Both the position numbers and the translations under genes were made by a program. This document shows positions 9,089 to 17,036 of a stretch of 64,000 nt of DNA, piece by piece; within the stretch, counting starts at the first letter, position 1, and each line of letters starts with the position of its first letter. A model generated the notes under the pieces. It saw nothing but the letters and a program-made list of their open reading frames with translations, searched no databases and had not been told where the DNA came from. Where the stretch lies: contig CAVZKG010000005.1 of the NCBI GenBank assembly GCA_963775805.1, forward strand, positions 62,001 to 126,000, read 5' to 3'. Source of the stretch: JAFAMB01 sp963775805 (GTDB lineage Bacteria > Verrucomicrobiota > Verrucomicrobiia > Chthoniobacterales > JAFAMB01).

Positions 9089-9892
9089 CTACCGCTCACC
9101 GCCGAGTTCGCGCGCGCGTTCGGAGGCAGCCCGGACGGCAGACATGATCGTGTAACGCAGTCCGTGGGATTCCAGAGACTCGATACCTGCCATCGTTGTC
9201 CCCCCAGGACTCGCAACCATTTCTCGTAACTCCGCCGGGTGAAGCTTTGTGGACCGAATCATTTCTGCCGACCCGAGCACCGTCTGGATCGCAAGTTGCA
9301 GTGCGATATCTCTTGGCAACCCCATCATCACGCCTCCGTCCGCGAGGGCTTCGACGAAAGTAAAAACGTACGCTGGACCGCTCCCGCTCAGACCTGTAAC
9401 CGCGTTCAGGACCGGTTCTCGAACCCGAAATACAATCCCGACTGCCGAGAATAGCTTTTCCGCGACTTCCGCATCAGCTGGTGTCGCATGGTCGCCGACC
9501 GCGTAAGCCGTCGCTCCACGCATGACCAGAGAAGGCGTATTCGGCATCGCGCGGATGACTCTTGTTCGGTGGCCCCCGGCCTCTTGCAGGTCCTGGAGTT
9601 TGACCCCGGCGGCTACCGAAATCAGAAGTTTTCCGTCCAGGTCCTGCCGGACTTCTCGAAGAAGTTGGACAGAATCGAGCGGTTTTGTCCCGAGAACGAT
9701 CGTGTCCGAAAGTTGGACAAGCGTCTTCGGCGAAGGCGCCTGGGAGAGTTGATACTTTTCGACATCCTCCTGGATCGTTTCCGGGTGTCGATTAACGACG
9801 ACGATCTGCTCTGGCTTGCACGCGTCCGCCTGCAACATCCCTTTCACAAGAGCGGACGCCATTTTACCGAAACCTAGAAAACCAAAAATCAT
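9089..9892 (-). CDS. proC: Pyrroline-5-carboxylate reductase
   Basis: The 267-residue enzyme reduces 1-pyrroline-5-carboxylate to proline with NAD(P)H. The Rossmann start GFLGFGKMASALVKG is followed by VISVAAG-type strands and the family signature SPGGTTMAGIESLE near the C-terminus. I chose the ATG at 9890-9892, which puts the dinucleotide fold at residue 3 as usual. The frame stays open for another 66 codons upstream, but that stretch is repeat-derived sequence with no domain. It may be transcribed together with bioF downstream. Confidence 0.93.
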   Translation of the reverse strand: MIFGFLGFGKMASALVKGMLQADACKPEQIVVVNRHPETIQEDVEKYQLSQAPSPKTLVQLSDTIVLGTKPLDSVQLLREVRQDLDGKLLISVAAGVKLQDLQEAGGHRTRVIRAMPNTPSLVMRGATAYAVGDHATPADAEVAEKLFSAVGIVFRVREPVLNAVTGLSGSGPAYVFTFVEALADGGVMMGLPRDIALQLAIQTVLGSAEMIRSTKLHPAELREMVASPGGTTMAGIESLESHGLRYTIMSAVRAASERARELGGER

Positions 9893-9974
9893 GATGACGG
9901 GGAACCATCGCTTCACTAACCGTTTCGTGGAATGTCTGCAAGCCTTTGAGGTGGAAGGAGTGCGCAGAGGAGCG

Positions 9975-10030
9975 GAAGAGGACACAGAGGATTGGATTGA
10001 CCACAAAGGCGCAGAGGGCACAGAGATTTG
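9975..10030. repeat. Degenerate CACAGAG/CGCAGAGG low-complexity repeat
   Basis: The stretch contains GGACACAGAGG, ACCACAAAGGCGCAGAGG and GCACAGAGATT, tandem variants of a roughly 9-base unit. Similar dispersed sequences are common in intergenic DNA of environmental bacteria. It is open as an apparent N-terminal extension of proC, which is why the longest frame there should not be trusted. Confidence 0.6.
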
Positions 10031-10149
10031 GAATTTTTGGGTCCGGCTCCGGACCAGAGCGATGTCGCGTTGAACTCGCTGCAGAGACATGTACGCGCAG
10101 AAACCGCCAGAAGGTTCGGAAATTCAAAGTAAGCCCTTACAGGTCTAAT

Positions 10150-10210
10150 TCGGGGTGCCCTTCCCCAGGCTTACGACGTGGGCTGAGGGAACAGTCCACT
10201 TGGTGGCATC
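10150..10210. other. Unassigned segment with paired inverted repeats
   Basis: CCCAGGCTTACGACGTGGG can fold through CCCA/TGGG, and GTCCACTTGGTGGC through CCAC/GTGG. They sit side by side ahead of marR. It could be a fragment of a structured RNA or of a mobile repeat. No family is recognised. Confidence 0.3.
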
Positions 10211-10304
10211 TCCCATAATAGTAACATGAAACTTATCTAAGTGCTCTTTATTTATGTCCCATTAGAGGATTTAGCCAACAATCCAATTGCTTTATCAAAA
10301 AAAC

Positions 10305-10322
10305 AATAAGATAGAGCTTATT
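10305..10322. promoter_or_regulatory. Palindrome at the marR start, candidate MarR operator
   Basis: AATAAG-ATAGAG-CTTATT is a perfect 6-bp inverted repeat ending two bases before the marR ATG. MarR proteins commonly bind such palindromes over their own promoters, so this may be an autoregulatory operator for marR and the overlapping glycosyltransferase gene. No Shine-Dalgarno is seen at this start. Confidence 0.45.
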
Positions 10323-10324
10323 AA

Positions 10325-10795
10325 ATGAGAGACGAAACCTCAGCGGAAATATTGCTGACAGCGACAACTTTGCGCCGCGGCGTTCACCGGTTTGTGCGTC
10401 GGCTCCGGGCGGAGCGATCGGCTCATGATCTAAGCGGATCGAAGCGAAGTATACTGGGTTTGCTTTTCCACGAAGGACCGCTCACCGCTTCGGATCTGGC
10501 CGCAGCGGAACGTGTCCAGCCACAGTCGCTGACACGGCTAATCGCGGAGCTTGAGGCGAGTGGACTGATCGCTCGGAGGCCCGATGATCTGGATCGCCGG
10601 CAGTTGTGGATTGAAATCACCCAGAGCGGACAAGAGTTGCTGGCTAGCGATGCGCGCCGGCAAGACTCCTGGCTTGCGTCCGTCCTGGTATCGCGTCTCA
10701 CGCCGGTGGAGCAGAAGGTTCTTTCTCTGGCCGCTGAACTGATAAGCCTCCTAGCCAAGGCGGATTCTTTACCGGCAGCAGAAGTGGAGAAGTGA
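10325..10795 (+). CDS. MarR family transcriptional regulator
   Basis: The 156-residue protein has the MarR winged-helix layout: an N-terminal helix, then LLFHEGPLTASDLAAAERVQPQSLTRLIAELE as the helix-turn-helix and the wing RRPDDLDRRQLWIEIT, which contains the family's D-x-R-D/R-R pattern. It probably acts as a dimeric repressor that responds to a small ligand. It overlaps the next gene by four bases (GTGA), so that membrane glycosyltransferase is the most likely co-regulated partner. The ligand is unknown. Confidence 0.88.
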   Translation: MRDETSAEILLTATTLRRGVHRFVRRLRAERSAHDLSGSKRSILGLLFHEGPLTASDLAAAERVQPQSLTRLIAELEASGLIARRPDDLDRRQLWIEITQSGQELLASDARRQDSWLASVLVSRLTPVEQKVLSLAAELISLLAKADSLPAAEVEK

Positions 10796-12354
10796 TCGTG
10801 AATATCTTTCCTCGTTGGGATCCATTTGGACAGATCCGAGTTCTGGCGAACCGGTTGCCTGGGCCGGCGTCGATCTGGGTCATCGCCCTGGTGATTGGAG
10901 TCGTTCGATTTGCGTTCGCAGGCCGCTATGACGCTTTTCGCAACGAACTCTATTTTATTGTTTGTGGGCGTCATCTTGATTTCGGTTTTGTTGATCAACC
11001 ACCGCTTATCCCGGCTCTCGCCGCGATCACGCAACTGTTCGGCGACAACGTCTGGTTGTTACGGTTTCCCGCGGTTCTCGCGGCAATCGGACTTGTGCCT
11101 CTGACCGGATTATTCGCGAAACTTCTTGGAGGTGATCGTACTTCCGCATGGATAGCTGGCCTCGCGGCCGGGATTGCACCCGGACTCATCGCTCTCACGA
11201 CCACGTTGGGAACGTCGACCTTCGAACCGATGGCATGGACCGGCGTAGCCTATCTTCTGGCAGTTGCAATTATTCGGGAGAACGAGCGTGTTCTTCCGTG
11301 GGCAGGTGTTATCGCTGGCACGGCCCTTGAAGCGAAATACGGCATTGCGCTCTGGATCGTTGCTCTTGTCATTGGTGTTGCAACGACTTCGCCTCGTCGT
11401 CTGCTCGTTCGGAAATCTTTTTGGGTTGCCGCACTTTTGGCAACGGCGATCGCTGCGCCAAGCGTTCTGTGGCAGGCGACACATGGTTGGCCGTTCCTCG
11501 AACTGCACCTCCATCGCGTCGCCAGTGGTGCCAATTTTACGGGGGCACCGCTGGATTTTGCCTACGGACAAGCAGTCGCCATGAACGTCTTGCTATTCCC
11601 GCTCTGGGCGACCGGCGTGATTGCGCCATTTTTCCTGCAAAAAGTGAGAGCCGCTCAATTTCTTTCCGTCGCATTTGTCGCTGTCGCGGTGGCCACTGTC
11701 GCCGGACATGGCAAGGATTACTATCTGTTCCCCGTTTATCCGACGATGTTTGCTGTCGGATCGGTGGTGATTGCGGACATCAATCCGTTGCTGCGGAACA
11801 TATGGATGGGTGCAGCGACGGTCGTTTCACTGGTTCTGGCTCCAATCGCATTACCGATCTTGGAACCAGCTCTTCTCGCGCGCTACATCGCTCGCACGCA
11901 TTTGGCACCTCCGCCGGAAGAATCTGCGGCGGTTGGCGCGCCCTTGACCCAAATCTTTTCCGATCAACTTGGCTGGAGGTCTCTGGAGGAACAGGTCGCG
12001 AACATCTATCGCTCGTTGCCGGAGACAGAGAAGCAAAGCGTCGTGATCCTCGCTGCAAATTACGGGGAGGCAGCCGCCCTGGAGGTGTATGGACGGAAGG
12101 ATAATCTTCCGCGCGTCTATTGCGGCGAGAATCAATATTTTCTCTGGGGTAACGGAGGTCCAAACGAGAGCGTCATTATCCACGTGAATGGAGATCCAGG
12201 ACGGTGGCGTCGATTTTGCCAATCTGTCGAAATTGCCGGAGAATTCGGAACGCCATACGTCATGCCGTATGAAAATGATCGCCCAATATTTATCTGCACC
12301 GGGTTGCGCCATCCGCTCTCTGAGATTTGGAACCGTCTCAAGCGATTTGAATGA
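10792..12354 (+). CDS. Glycosyltransferase family 39-like membrane protein (ArnT/PMT type)
   Basis: The 520-residue polytopic protein has the GT-C layout: a first helix, then a periplasmic loop with acidic residues and an Arg (YDAFRNELYFI, DFGFVDQPP), about ten more helices and a C-terminal soluble part of about 150 residues. Such enzymes move a sugar from a polyprenyl-phosphate carrier to lipid, protein or glycan outside the membrane. It starts at a GTG within the marR stop (GTGA overlap), which suggests translational coupling. The acceptor cannot be predicted. The 3' end lies 7 bases from the convergent recO. Confidence 0.75.
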   Translation: MIVNIFPRWDPFGQIRVLANRLPGPASIWVIALVIGVVRFAFAGRYDAFRNELYFIVCGRHLDFGFVDQPPLIPALAAITQLFGDNVWLLRFPAVLAAIGLVPLTGLFAKLLGGDRTSAWIAGLAAGIAPGLIALTTTLGTSTFEPMAWTGVAYLLAVAIIRENERVLPWAGVIAGTALEAKYGIALWIVALVIGVATTSPRRLLVRKSFWVAALLATAIAAPSVLWQATHGWPFLELHLHRVASGANFTGAPLDFAYGQAVAMNVLLFPLWATGVIAPFFLQKVRAAQFLSVAFVAVAVATVAGHGKDYYLFPVYPTMFAVGSVVIADINPLLRNIWMGAATVVSLVLAPIALPILEPALLARYIARTHLAPPPEESAAVGAPLTQIFSDQLGWRSLEEQVANIYRSLPETEKQSVVILAANYGEAAALEVYGRKDNLPRVYCGENQYFLWGNGGPNESVIIHVNGDPGRWRRFCQSVEIAGEFGTPYVMPYENDRPIFICTGLRHPLSEIWNRLKRFE

Positions 12355-12361
12355 TCGTATG

Positions 12362-12895
12362 TTACAACAGAGCCATGAGACTGGCTCGCGTCCTCGGTAA
12401 CTGGCCGTAAGCTTCGACGAGTTTGTCTGCGGCCGAATGGAGGTCCGGGGTATACAGACCCAGACACTTGCAGAGTTCGGACTCGAAAAAGTGAACTCCC
12501 CGTATATCCGGGATTTGTCTGTCGATGTATCCCAAAGCACGCAAAAGCAATCGATAAAGATCGGGTGCGGGATCTTCCAGGCCTGAGACGCTTTCGATCA
12601 ATTCGACGAAGTAAGCGCCGGCAGACGTTTTAATGTAATTTTTGCGAATTTCTCCAAAAGGGGACTTGATAGAAACTTCGCGCAGTCCGTGTATCTCCGA
12701 TTTGCGAGAAAAAGTGAGTAGCATTTCGCAATGGAAAAATAGATCCAGCTTCCCTGCGAACGGGCTGTTCGGGCGCAACGCTCCTTTCGCAATCGTCTTC
12801 GTCTTCCCGTGGAGATCAGTGAACCAGACCAGAATCAGGCTCGTCTCTGAGAACCTGATTCGCCTGAGCAATATTCCGTTCAGGAGCTCGGGCAC
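12362..12895 (-). CDS. recO: DNA repair protein RecO (short form)
   Basis: The protein has an N-terminal OB-fold with the RecO pattern (LLRRIRFSETSLILVWFTDLHGKTKTIAKGA, given here by position 9-39) and a C-terminal helical part with CKCLGLYTPDL. RecO loads RecA on SSB-coated gaps with RecR. At 177 residues it is shorter than usual (about 230-260) and lacks most of the C-terminal tail. The GTG start lies 4 bases after the lpd stop, so translation is probably coupled to lpd. Confidence 0.78.
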   Translation of the reverse strand: MPELLNGILLRRIRFSETSLILVWFTDLHGKTKTIAKGALRPNSPFAGKLDLFFHCEMLLTFSRKSEIHGLREVSIKSPFGEIRKNYIKTSAGAYFVELIESVSGLEDPAPDLYRLLLRALGYIDRQIPDIRGVHFFESELCKCLGLYTPDLHSAADKLVEAYGQLPRTRASLMALL

Positions 12896-12899
12896 CGAT

Positions 12900-14324
12900 T
12901 CACTTTCGAGGTGGCGGAGGCGGGGGGATGGAAAGTGCCCGATGGTGAACCGCCAGTGCCGCCTCCTTGACCGCCTCGCTCATAGTTGGGTGAGCGTGAA
13001 TCGTTTTGCCGAGGTCCTCTGCGCTCCCGCCGAATTCGATGACAGACACAACCTCTGCAATCAGTTCCGATGCTCCAGAGCCAATAATTTGAGCTCCCAA
13101 CAACCGGTCCGTTTTTTCGTCAGCTACGATTTTTGCGAAACCGAGTGCTTCGTCGTTGGCGAGTGCCCGGCCGTTGGCAACGAACGGGAATTTGCCAACC
13201 TTCACTGATTTGCCTTGTTGTTTTGCAATATCCTCGGTGAGCCCAACCGAGGCGGCCTCGGGGTTTGTGTAGACGATATTTGGAATTGCGTCGTAATTCA
13301 TGTGTCCTGCTTTCCCGGCGATCCTCTCCGCACAAGCGACGCCTTCGTCTTCTCCTTTGTGGGCAAGCATCGGACCCTCAATAATATCGCCGATTGCGTA
13401 GAGACCGGGAATATTTGTTCGGTACTGCCCGTCGACTGCAACGCGTCCGCGTTCCGTCAATTTGAGCCCCAGATCTTTCGCGACTGCACCGTCTGTAAAT
13501 GGTTTACGGCCCACAGCGACAAGAACCTTGTCGGCGCTGAGTTGAAGTTTCTCACCAGTCTTGCTGAGCGCTTCGACAGTTGCTTTCCCTTCGTTCAGCG
13601 TGATCGCCGTCACCGATGTGTCGACATGAAATCGAATCCCATCTGCCTCGAGAGCCTTTTGAAGAACTTGAGTAACGTCTGGATCATAAAAGGCGGCGAT
13701 CCGCGGTAAAAACTCGATGATTGTGACCTCGGATCCGAGTCGGGCCCAGACGGACCCGAGTTCCAACCCGATCGCTCCGGCACCAACCACAATCAATTTG
13801 CTCGGGACTTCGCTGAACGAGAGGGCTTCCTCGCTGGTAACAACTGTTTGCCGATCAATGGTGATGTTCGGCAATTCCGAAGGGGCGCTCCCGGTCGCGA
13901 GGACAACATGGTTCCCTTGAAGTTCTTCCTGTGTCCCATCCGGTTTTGTGAGGATCACTTTGCCCGGCGCAACGACCTGTCCCACTCCAAAAAGACGTGT
14001 GATCTTGTTCTTTTTCATCAGGAATTCAAGGCCCTGAGTCAGTTGCCGGACGACCGCTTGTTTGCGCGTCATCATTTGAGCAAGATCGAGGGTAATCTTG
14101 TCAATTTTCAGCCCGTGTCGAGATGCCTGATGAGATGCGAACTGGTAATGATGGGAGGAGGCCAGCAACGCCTTGCTCGGGATGCATCCAATATTGAGAC
14201 AGGTACCTCCCAATACATCTCGGTTGTCGATAATCGCCGTGTTCAGTCCAAGTTGAGCAGCTCTTATGGCTCCCGTGTATCCGGCCGGGCCACCACCCAC
14301 GACGATAAGATCGAAAGAGGACAT
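12900..14324 (-). CDS. lpdA: Dihydrolipoyl dehydrogenase
   Basis: The 474-residue FAD enzyme reoxidises the dihydrolipoyl groups of 2-oxoacid dehydrogenase complexes or the glycine cleavage system. It has the N-terminal FAD-binding VVGGGPAGYTGA, the redox-active disulfide Cys42-Cys47 in GGTCLNIGCIPS, the NAD-binding VVGAGAIGLELGSVW, and the C-terminal HAHPTMSEA active-site histidine. The extreme tail is a proline run followed by Arg-Lys. No E1 or E2 gene is present nearby. recO follows within 5 bases. Confidence 0.96.
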   Translation of the reverse strand: MSSFDLIVVGGGPAGYTGAIRAAQLGLNTAIIDNRDVLGGTCLNIGCIPSKALLASSHHYQFASHQASRHGLKIDKITLDLAQMMTRKQAVVRQLTQGLEFLMKKNKITRLFGVGQVVAPGKVILTKPDGTQEELQGNHVVLATGSAPSELPNITIDRQTVVTSEEALSFSEVPSKLIVVGAGAIGLELGSVWARLGSEVTIIEFLPRIAAFYDPDVTQVLQKALEADGIRFHVDTSVTAITLNEGKATVEALSKTGEKLQLSADKVLVAVGRKPFTDGAVAKDLGLKLTERGRVAVDGQYRTNIPGLYAIGDIIEGPMLAHKGEDEGVACAERIAGKAGHMNYDAIPNIVYTNPEAASVGLTEDIAKQQGKSVKVGKFPFVANGRALANDEALGFAKIVADEKTDRLLGAQIIGSGASELIAEVVSVIEFGGSAEDLGKTIHAHPTMSEAVKEAALAVHHRALSIPPPPPPRK

Positions 14325-14486
14325 GCCGGTACGGTTGACTGAAACCGGACGCGGATCAAGAGAACCGGCAATTTAAACTGCGTCGAACACGCGTGATTCC
14401 GCTTGTGAGAGATCCAGGCTTGGTTTGCATCCGTCGAGAATCCGACCAGTATTGGCGCATCCCGCGAGCTTCGGCTACGCTGGCCG

Positions 14487-15353
14487 ATGCGTCTCTTAGC
14501 GCCTTGGGCTCCACTGCTTGTCTGTCTCTATCTCGGCGCGTGCGCACTTGATCCTGGCGCTGGTCGACAGAGTCGGTCGAATGATCTCGATCAAAGTTTT
14601 TGGAACGGAATCCAGAAAGCAGATGTTGTTTATGTCGGAGAAACTCACGACGACCCCGCGACCCATCAATACGAATTGGAGCTGGTTAACGGCCTCCTGA
14701 AACGTAGAACGAAATTTGCGATTGGATGGGAAATGTTCGACGAGACTCAACAGGCCGCACTCGATGCTTGGGAGGCTCATTCGATCTCTCTAGACGAGAT
14801 GCTGGCGAAGACCGATTTCCAGAGGCATTGGGGGATTTACTCGCCCGTGTACGCCCAGATTCTGCGGATGGCCGAAAAAGCGCACGTACCGAACATCGCA
14901 CTCAACGCGGCGCCCGATCTCGTTCAAAAAGTTGCGCGAGGAACGCCCCTTTCTGCCACAGGGCAAGGGATGCTTCCAACCGGTTTCGTAACGAGCGAAC
15001 TCGCGTACGAACATTTCCTAGGGATGATGGGGGGACACCCCGGGTTGGGGGAGACGGATCAACGGAGGTTTTTCGCCGCGCAGAATGTTTGGGATCAGAC
15101 AATGGCGAGCCGGATCCTGGAATTCACACGTCGCAATCCGAATATAAAATTGGTGGTTTTCACCGGACGAGGTCATGTCTCCGATGGCTACGGCATCCCA
15201 TTCTATGTGAAGCAAAAAGCGACCGTTCGCCAGGTTGTCTTGCTACCCAAAGGCCGTCTCGACTTAGGTCCCGGGCAAAAGATGGTTCAAAATGAGATGT
15301 CGCTGAAGGGAACTTTTTCAGAATTGTCACTAATTACTGATTTCATTATTTGA
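14487..15353 (+). CDS. ChaN-like lipoprotein (Tiki/heme-binding superfamily)
   Basis: The 288-residue protein begins with a lipoprotein signal (a hydrophobic stretch ending LYLGAC, Cys lipidation site at about residue 19). The mature domain shows the ChaN pattern: VVYVGETHDDPATHQYELEL at the start and IKLVVFTGRGHVSDGYGIP near the end. ChaN proteins of Gram-negative bacteria bind heme at the outer membrane, and relatives in the TraB/Tiki group are thought to be metal-dependent hydrolases. The function here is not settled. It stands alone between lpdA and the pdxI-like gene. Confidence 0.82.
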   Translation: MRLLAPWAPLLVCLYLGACALDPGAGRQSRSNDLDQSFWNGIQKADVVYVGETHDDPATHQYELELVNGLLKRRTKFAIGWEMFDETQQAALDAWEAHSISLDEMLAKTDFQRHWGIYSPVYAQILRMAEKAHVPNIALNAAPDLVQKVARGTPLSATGQGMLPTGFVTSELAYEHFLGMMGGHPGLGETDQRRFFAAQNVWDQTMASRILEFTRRNPNIKLVVFTGRGHVSDGYGIPFYVKQKATVRQVVLLPKGRLDLGPGQKMVQNEMSLKGTFSELSLITDFII

Positions 15354-15409
15354 TTTCTGTAATCTGTCATGTACACTCTGTCGTCTCAGCATTCCAGTGG
15401 AGAATCCAT

Positions 15410-16321
15410 ATGAGCAATACAGTTACAAATAATGAAACCAGACTTGGCGGGCCATTCACGTTTCCCGGGACATCCTTCACAGTTCAGCGGATTGGCTACG
15501 GTGCGATGCAGCTCGCCGGCCCCGGTGTTTGGGGGCCGCCCAAGGACCCGGACGCTGCCATCGCCGTCTTACGCGAAGCCGTCAATTCTGGCGTCAACCA
15601 CATCGACACCAGCGATTTCTACGGTCCGCATGTCACCAACCAGATTATCCGGCAGGCCCTGTACCCGTACCCTGCAGGATTAGTGATCGTCACCAAGCTC
15701 GGGGCGCGTCGCCCAGCTGACAAGTCATGGCAGCCGGCCATCTCAGCCCAAGACCTGACTGCCGGTGTCCATGATAATTTGCGCAACCTGGGCCTGGAGG
15801 CGCTTGACATCGTCAACTATCGCGCGATGGGGTCGGGCCATGGAACTGGAGAAGGATCCATCGGCGAGCAGGTAATGGTATTAGCGGACTTGAAGCGCAA
15901 AGGCCTGATCCGCCAAATCGGCCTTAGCAACGTAACGTCCGCTCAGGTGGCCGAAGCGCAGGCGATCACTGATGTTGTTTGCGTGCAGAATAACTACAAC
16001 TTGGCTTACCGCCATGACGACGGCCTGATTACCGATTTGGCCCGCCAGGGAATTGCGTATGTGCCGTTTTTCCCGCTCGGCGGTTTCTCGCCGCTGCAGT
16101 CGTCCACACTGTCGGCCGTTTCGAAGCGTCTCGGTGCAACGCCAATGCAGGTCGCGCTTGCGTGGCTGCTGCACCGTTCGCCCAATGTCCTTTTGATCCC
16201 CGGAACTTCGTCGGCCACCCATCTCCGGGAAAATCTGGCCACTGGAGAGCTGAAGCTGTCGTCGCAAATCTTGGTCGAGTTGGACGAGATCGCTGCTGCG
16301 AACGTACCGGTAACGAATTGA
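15410..16321 (+). CDS. pdxI: Aldo/keto reductase, YdbC/PdxI type (pyridoxal reductase-like)
   Basis: The sequence closely follows E. coli YdbC (PdxI): RIGYGAMQLAGPGV, NHIDTSDFYGPHVTN with the catalytic Asp and Tyr, VTKLGARR with the Lys, QIGLSNVTSAQVAEAQ and LLIPGTSSATHLREN. E. coli PdxI reduces pyridoxal to pyridoxine with NADPH. The usual catalytic His region reads IVNYRAMGSGHG, as in the YdbC group. I start at the ATG at 15410, after GTGGAG, giving 303 residues; the open frame begins 60 bases earlier. It is GC-rich compared with its neighbours and is followed by a tetR gene. Confidence 0.85.
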   Translation: MSNTVTNNETRLGGPFTFPGTSFTVQRIGYGAMQLAGPGVWGPPKDPDAAIAVLREAVNSGVNHIDTSDFYGPHVTNQIIRQALYPYPAGLVIVTKLGARRPADKSWQPAISAQDLTAGVHDNLRNLGLEALDIVNYRAMGSGHGTGEGSIGEQVMVLADLKRKGLIRQIGLSNVTSAQVAEAQAITDVVCVQNNYNLAYRHDDGLITDLARQGIAYVPFFPLGGFSPLQSSTLSAVSKRLGATPMQVALAWLLHRSPNVLLIPGTSSATHLRENLATGELKLSSQILVELDEIAAANVPVTN

Positions 16322-16389
16322 GATCCGCAGGCTCACTGGTCCCCTTTGCAGAAGACCGAGAGAGCGATCCGCCGTATAGAAAGATTCAA

Positions 16390-16986
16390 ATGCGCCCTGA
16401 CGACGTCCCACTCACTCGCGATCGAATTCTGGCCACGGCTGAGGAGGTCATCCGCCGGTTCGGGCCGACGAAGGCGACAGTGGTGGACGTCGCGCGAGCC
16501 CTGGGTGTGAGCCACGCGGCCGTCTACCGGCACGTGGCGACCAAGGCCGAGCTTCGGGACTTGGTTGTTGGCCGCTGGGTGGAAGCGACAATGGCTCCGC
16601 TGCGGGCCATCGTCGCCCGTCCGGGCCCGGCTCCGCAACGCTTACGGCGGCTATTCGATACCCTGATCGCTGTCAAACGGCGACGGGCCGCCGAGGATCC
16701 GGAGCTTTTCGCCGCCTTCAGGACGTTGGCGTCCGACGCCCGGTCCGTCGCTGCCGCTCACGTCAACGAATTGGTTGAGCTAGCTGCGGCGGTCATCCGC
16801 TCTGGTGTGAAGGAAGGCACATTTCGCACCGTCGACCCCGTGGCTGCGGGCCGGGCTGTGCTCTTCGCCACCGTCCGGTTTCACCATCCGGTCCACGCTG
16901 CAGATTGGGTTGATCCATCAATCGACACGGCATTCAACGACGTCTGGCAGTTGCTGATGGACGGGCTGTGCAAATCTGCGGGTTAG
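16390..16986 (+). CDS. TetR family transcriptional regulator
   Basis: The 198-residue protein has an N-terminal TetR helix-turn-helix (RILATAEEVIRRFGPTKATVVDVARALGVSHAAVYRHVATK, residues about 10-50) and a C-terminal ligand domain of the TetR_C type. The start at 16390 gives a normal lead before the DNA-binding domain; the longer open frame overlaps pdxI out of frame. Base composition is strikingly GC-rich (many GCC, GCG, CGG codons) compared with the flanking genes, which points to horizontal transfer together with pdxI. It likely regulates that gene. Its stop TAG is the left edge of the element at 16984-17035. Confidence 0.88.
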   Translation: MRPDDVPLTRDRILATAEEVIRRFGPTKATVVDVARALGVSHAAVYRHVATKAELRDLVVGRWVEATMAPLRAIVARPGPAPQRLRRLFDTLIAVKRRRAAEDPELFAAFRTLASDARSVAAAHVNELVELAAAVIRSGVKEGTFRTVDPVAAGRAVLFATVRFHHPVHAADWVDPSIDTAFNDVWQLLMDGLCKSAG

Positions 16987-17036
16987 TCTGAACAGGCCCG
17001 AGTTTTTCAAACTTGTGGAAGTATTCATCCGGTTAG
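16981..17036. repeat. Palindromic convergent-gene element, copy 2
   Basis: The full 46-base gap between tetR (stop TAG 16984-16986) and the convergent membrane gene (stop at 17033-17035) is this element. Both edges read GGTTAG on the plus strand. The inside has TCTGAACAGG, a small hairpin AGTTT-TTC-AAACT (17001-17013) and TTGTGGAAGTATTCATCC. It probably ends transcription from both sides. Confidence 0.65.

Larger units (their letters stand above)
9893..10324. other. Repeat-rich intergenic region between proC and marR
   Basis: The 432 bases hold three things: a low-complexity CACAGAG-type repeat (about 9975-10030), a segment with two short inverted repeats (about 10150-10210) and the marR promoter with a palindrome at 10305-10322. 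No convincing gene is present on either strand. Promoters of the divergent proC and marR genes should be here. Confidence 0.6.

Noticed and set aside
9893..10090. 66-codon N-terminal extension of proC
   Set aside because: The extension is encoded by a CACAGAG repeat and has no similarity to ProC, whose Rossmann fold begins at residue 2-3.
10150..10210. Integron attC site or riboswitch
   Set aside because: There is no attC core sequence, no integrase and no recognised aptamer. Only two short inverted repeats can be shown.
10423..11034. Long minus-strand open frame across marR and the GT39 gene
   Set aside because: It is antisense to a well-supported MarR protein and shows low-complexity arginine/serine content typical of shadow frames.
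11421..12104. 227-codon plus-strand frame within the GT39 gene
   Set aside because: It overlaps a polytopic membrane protein in another frame and has no domain pattern.
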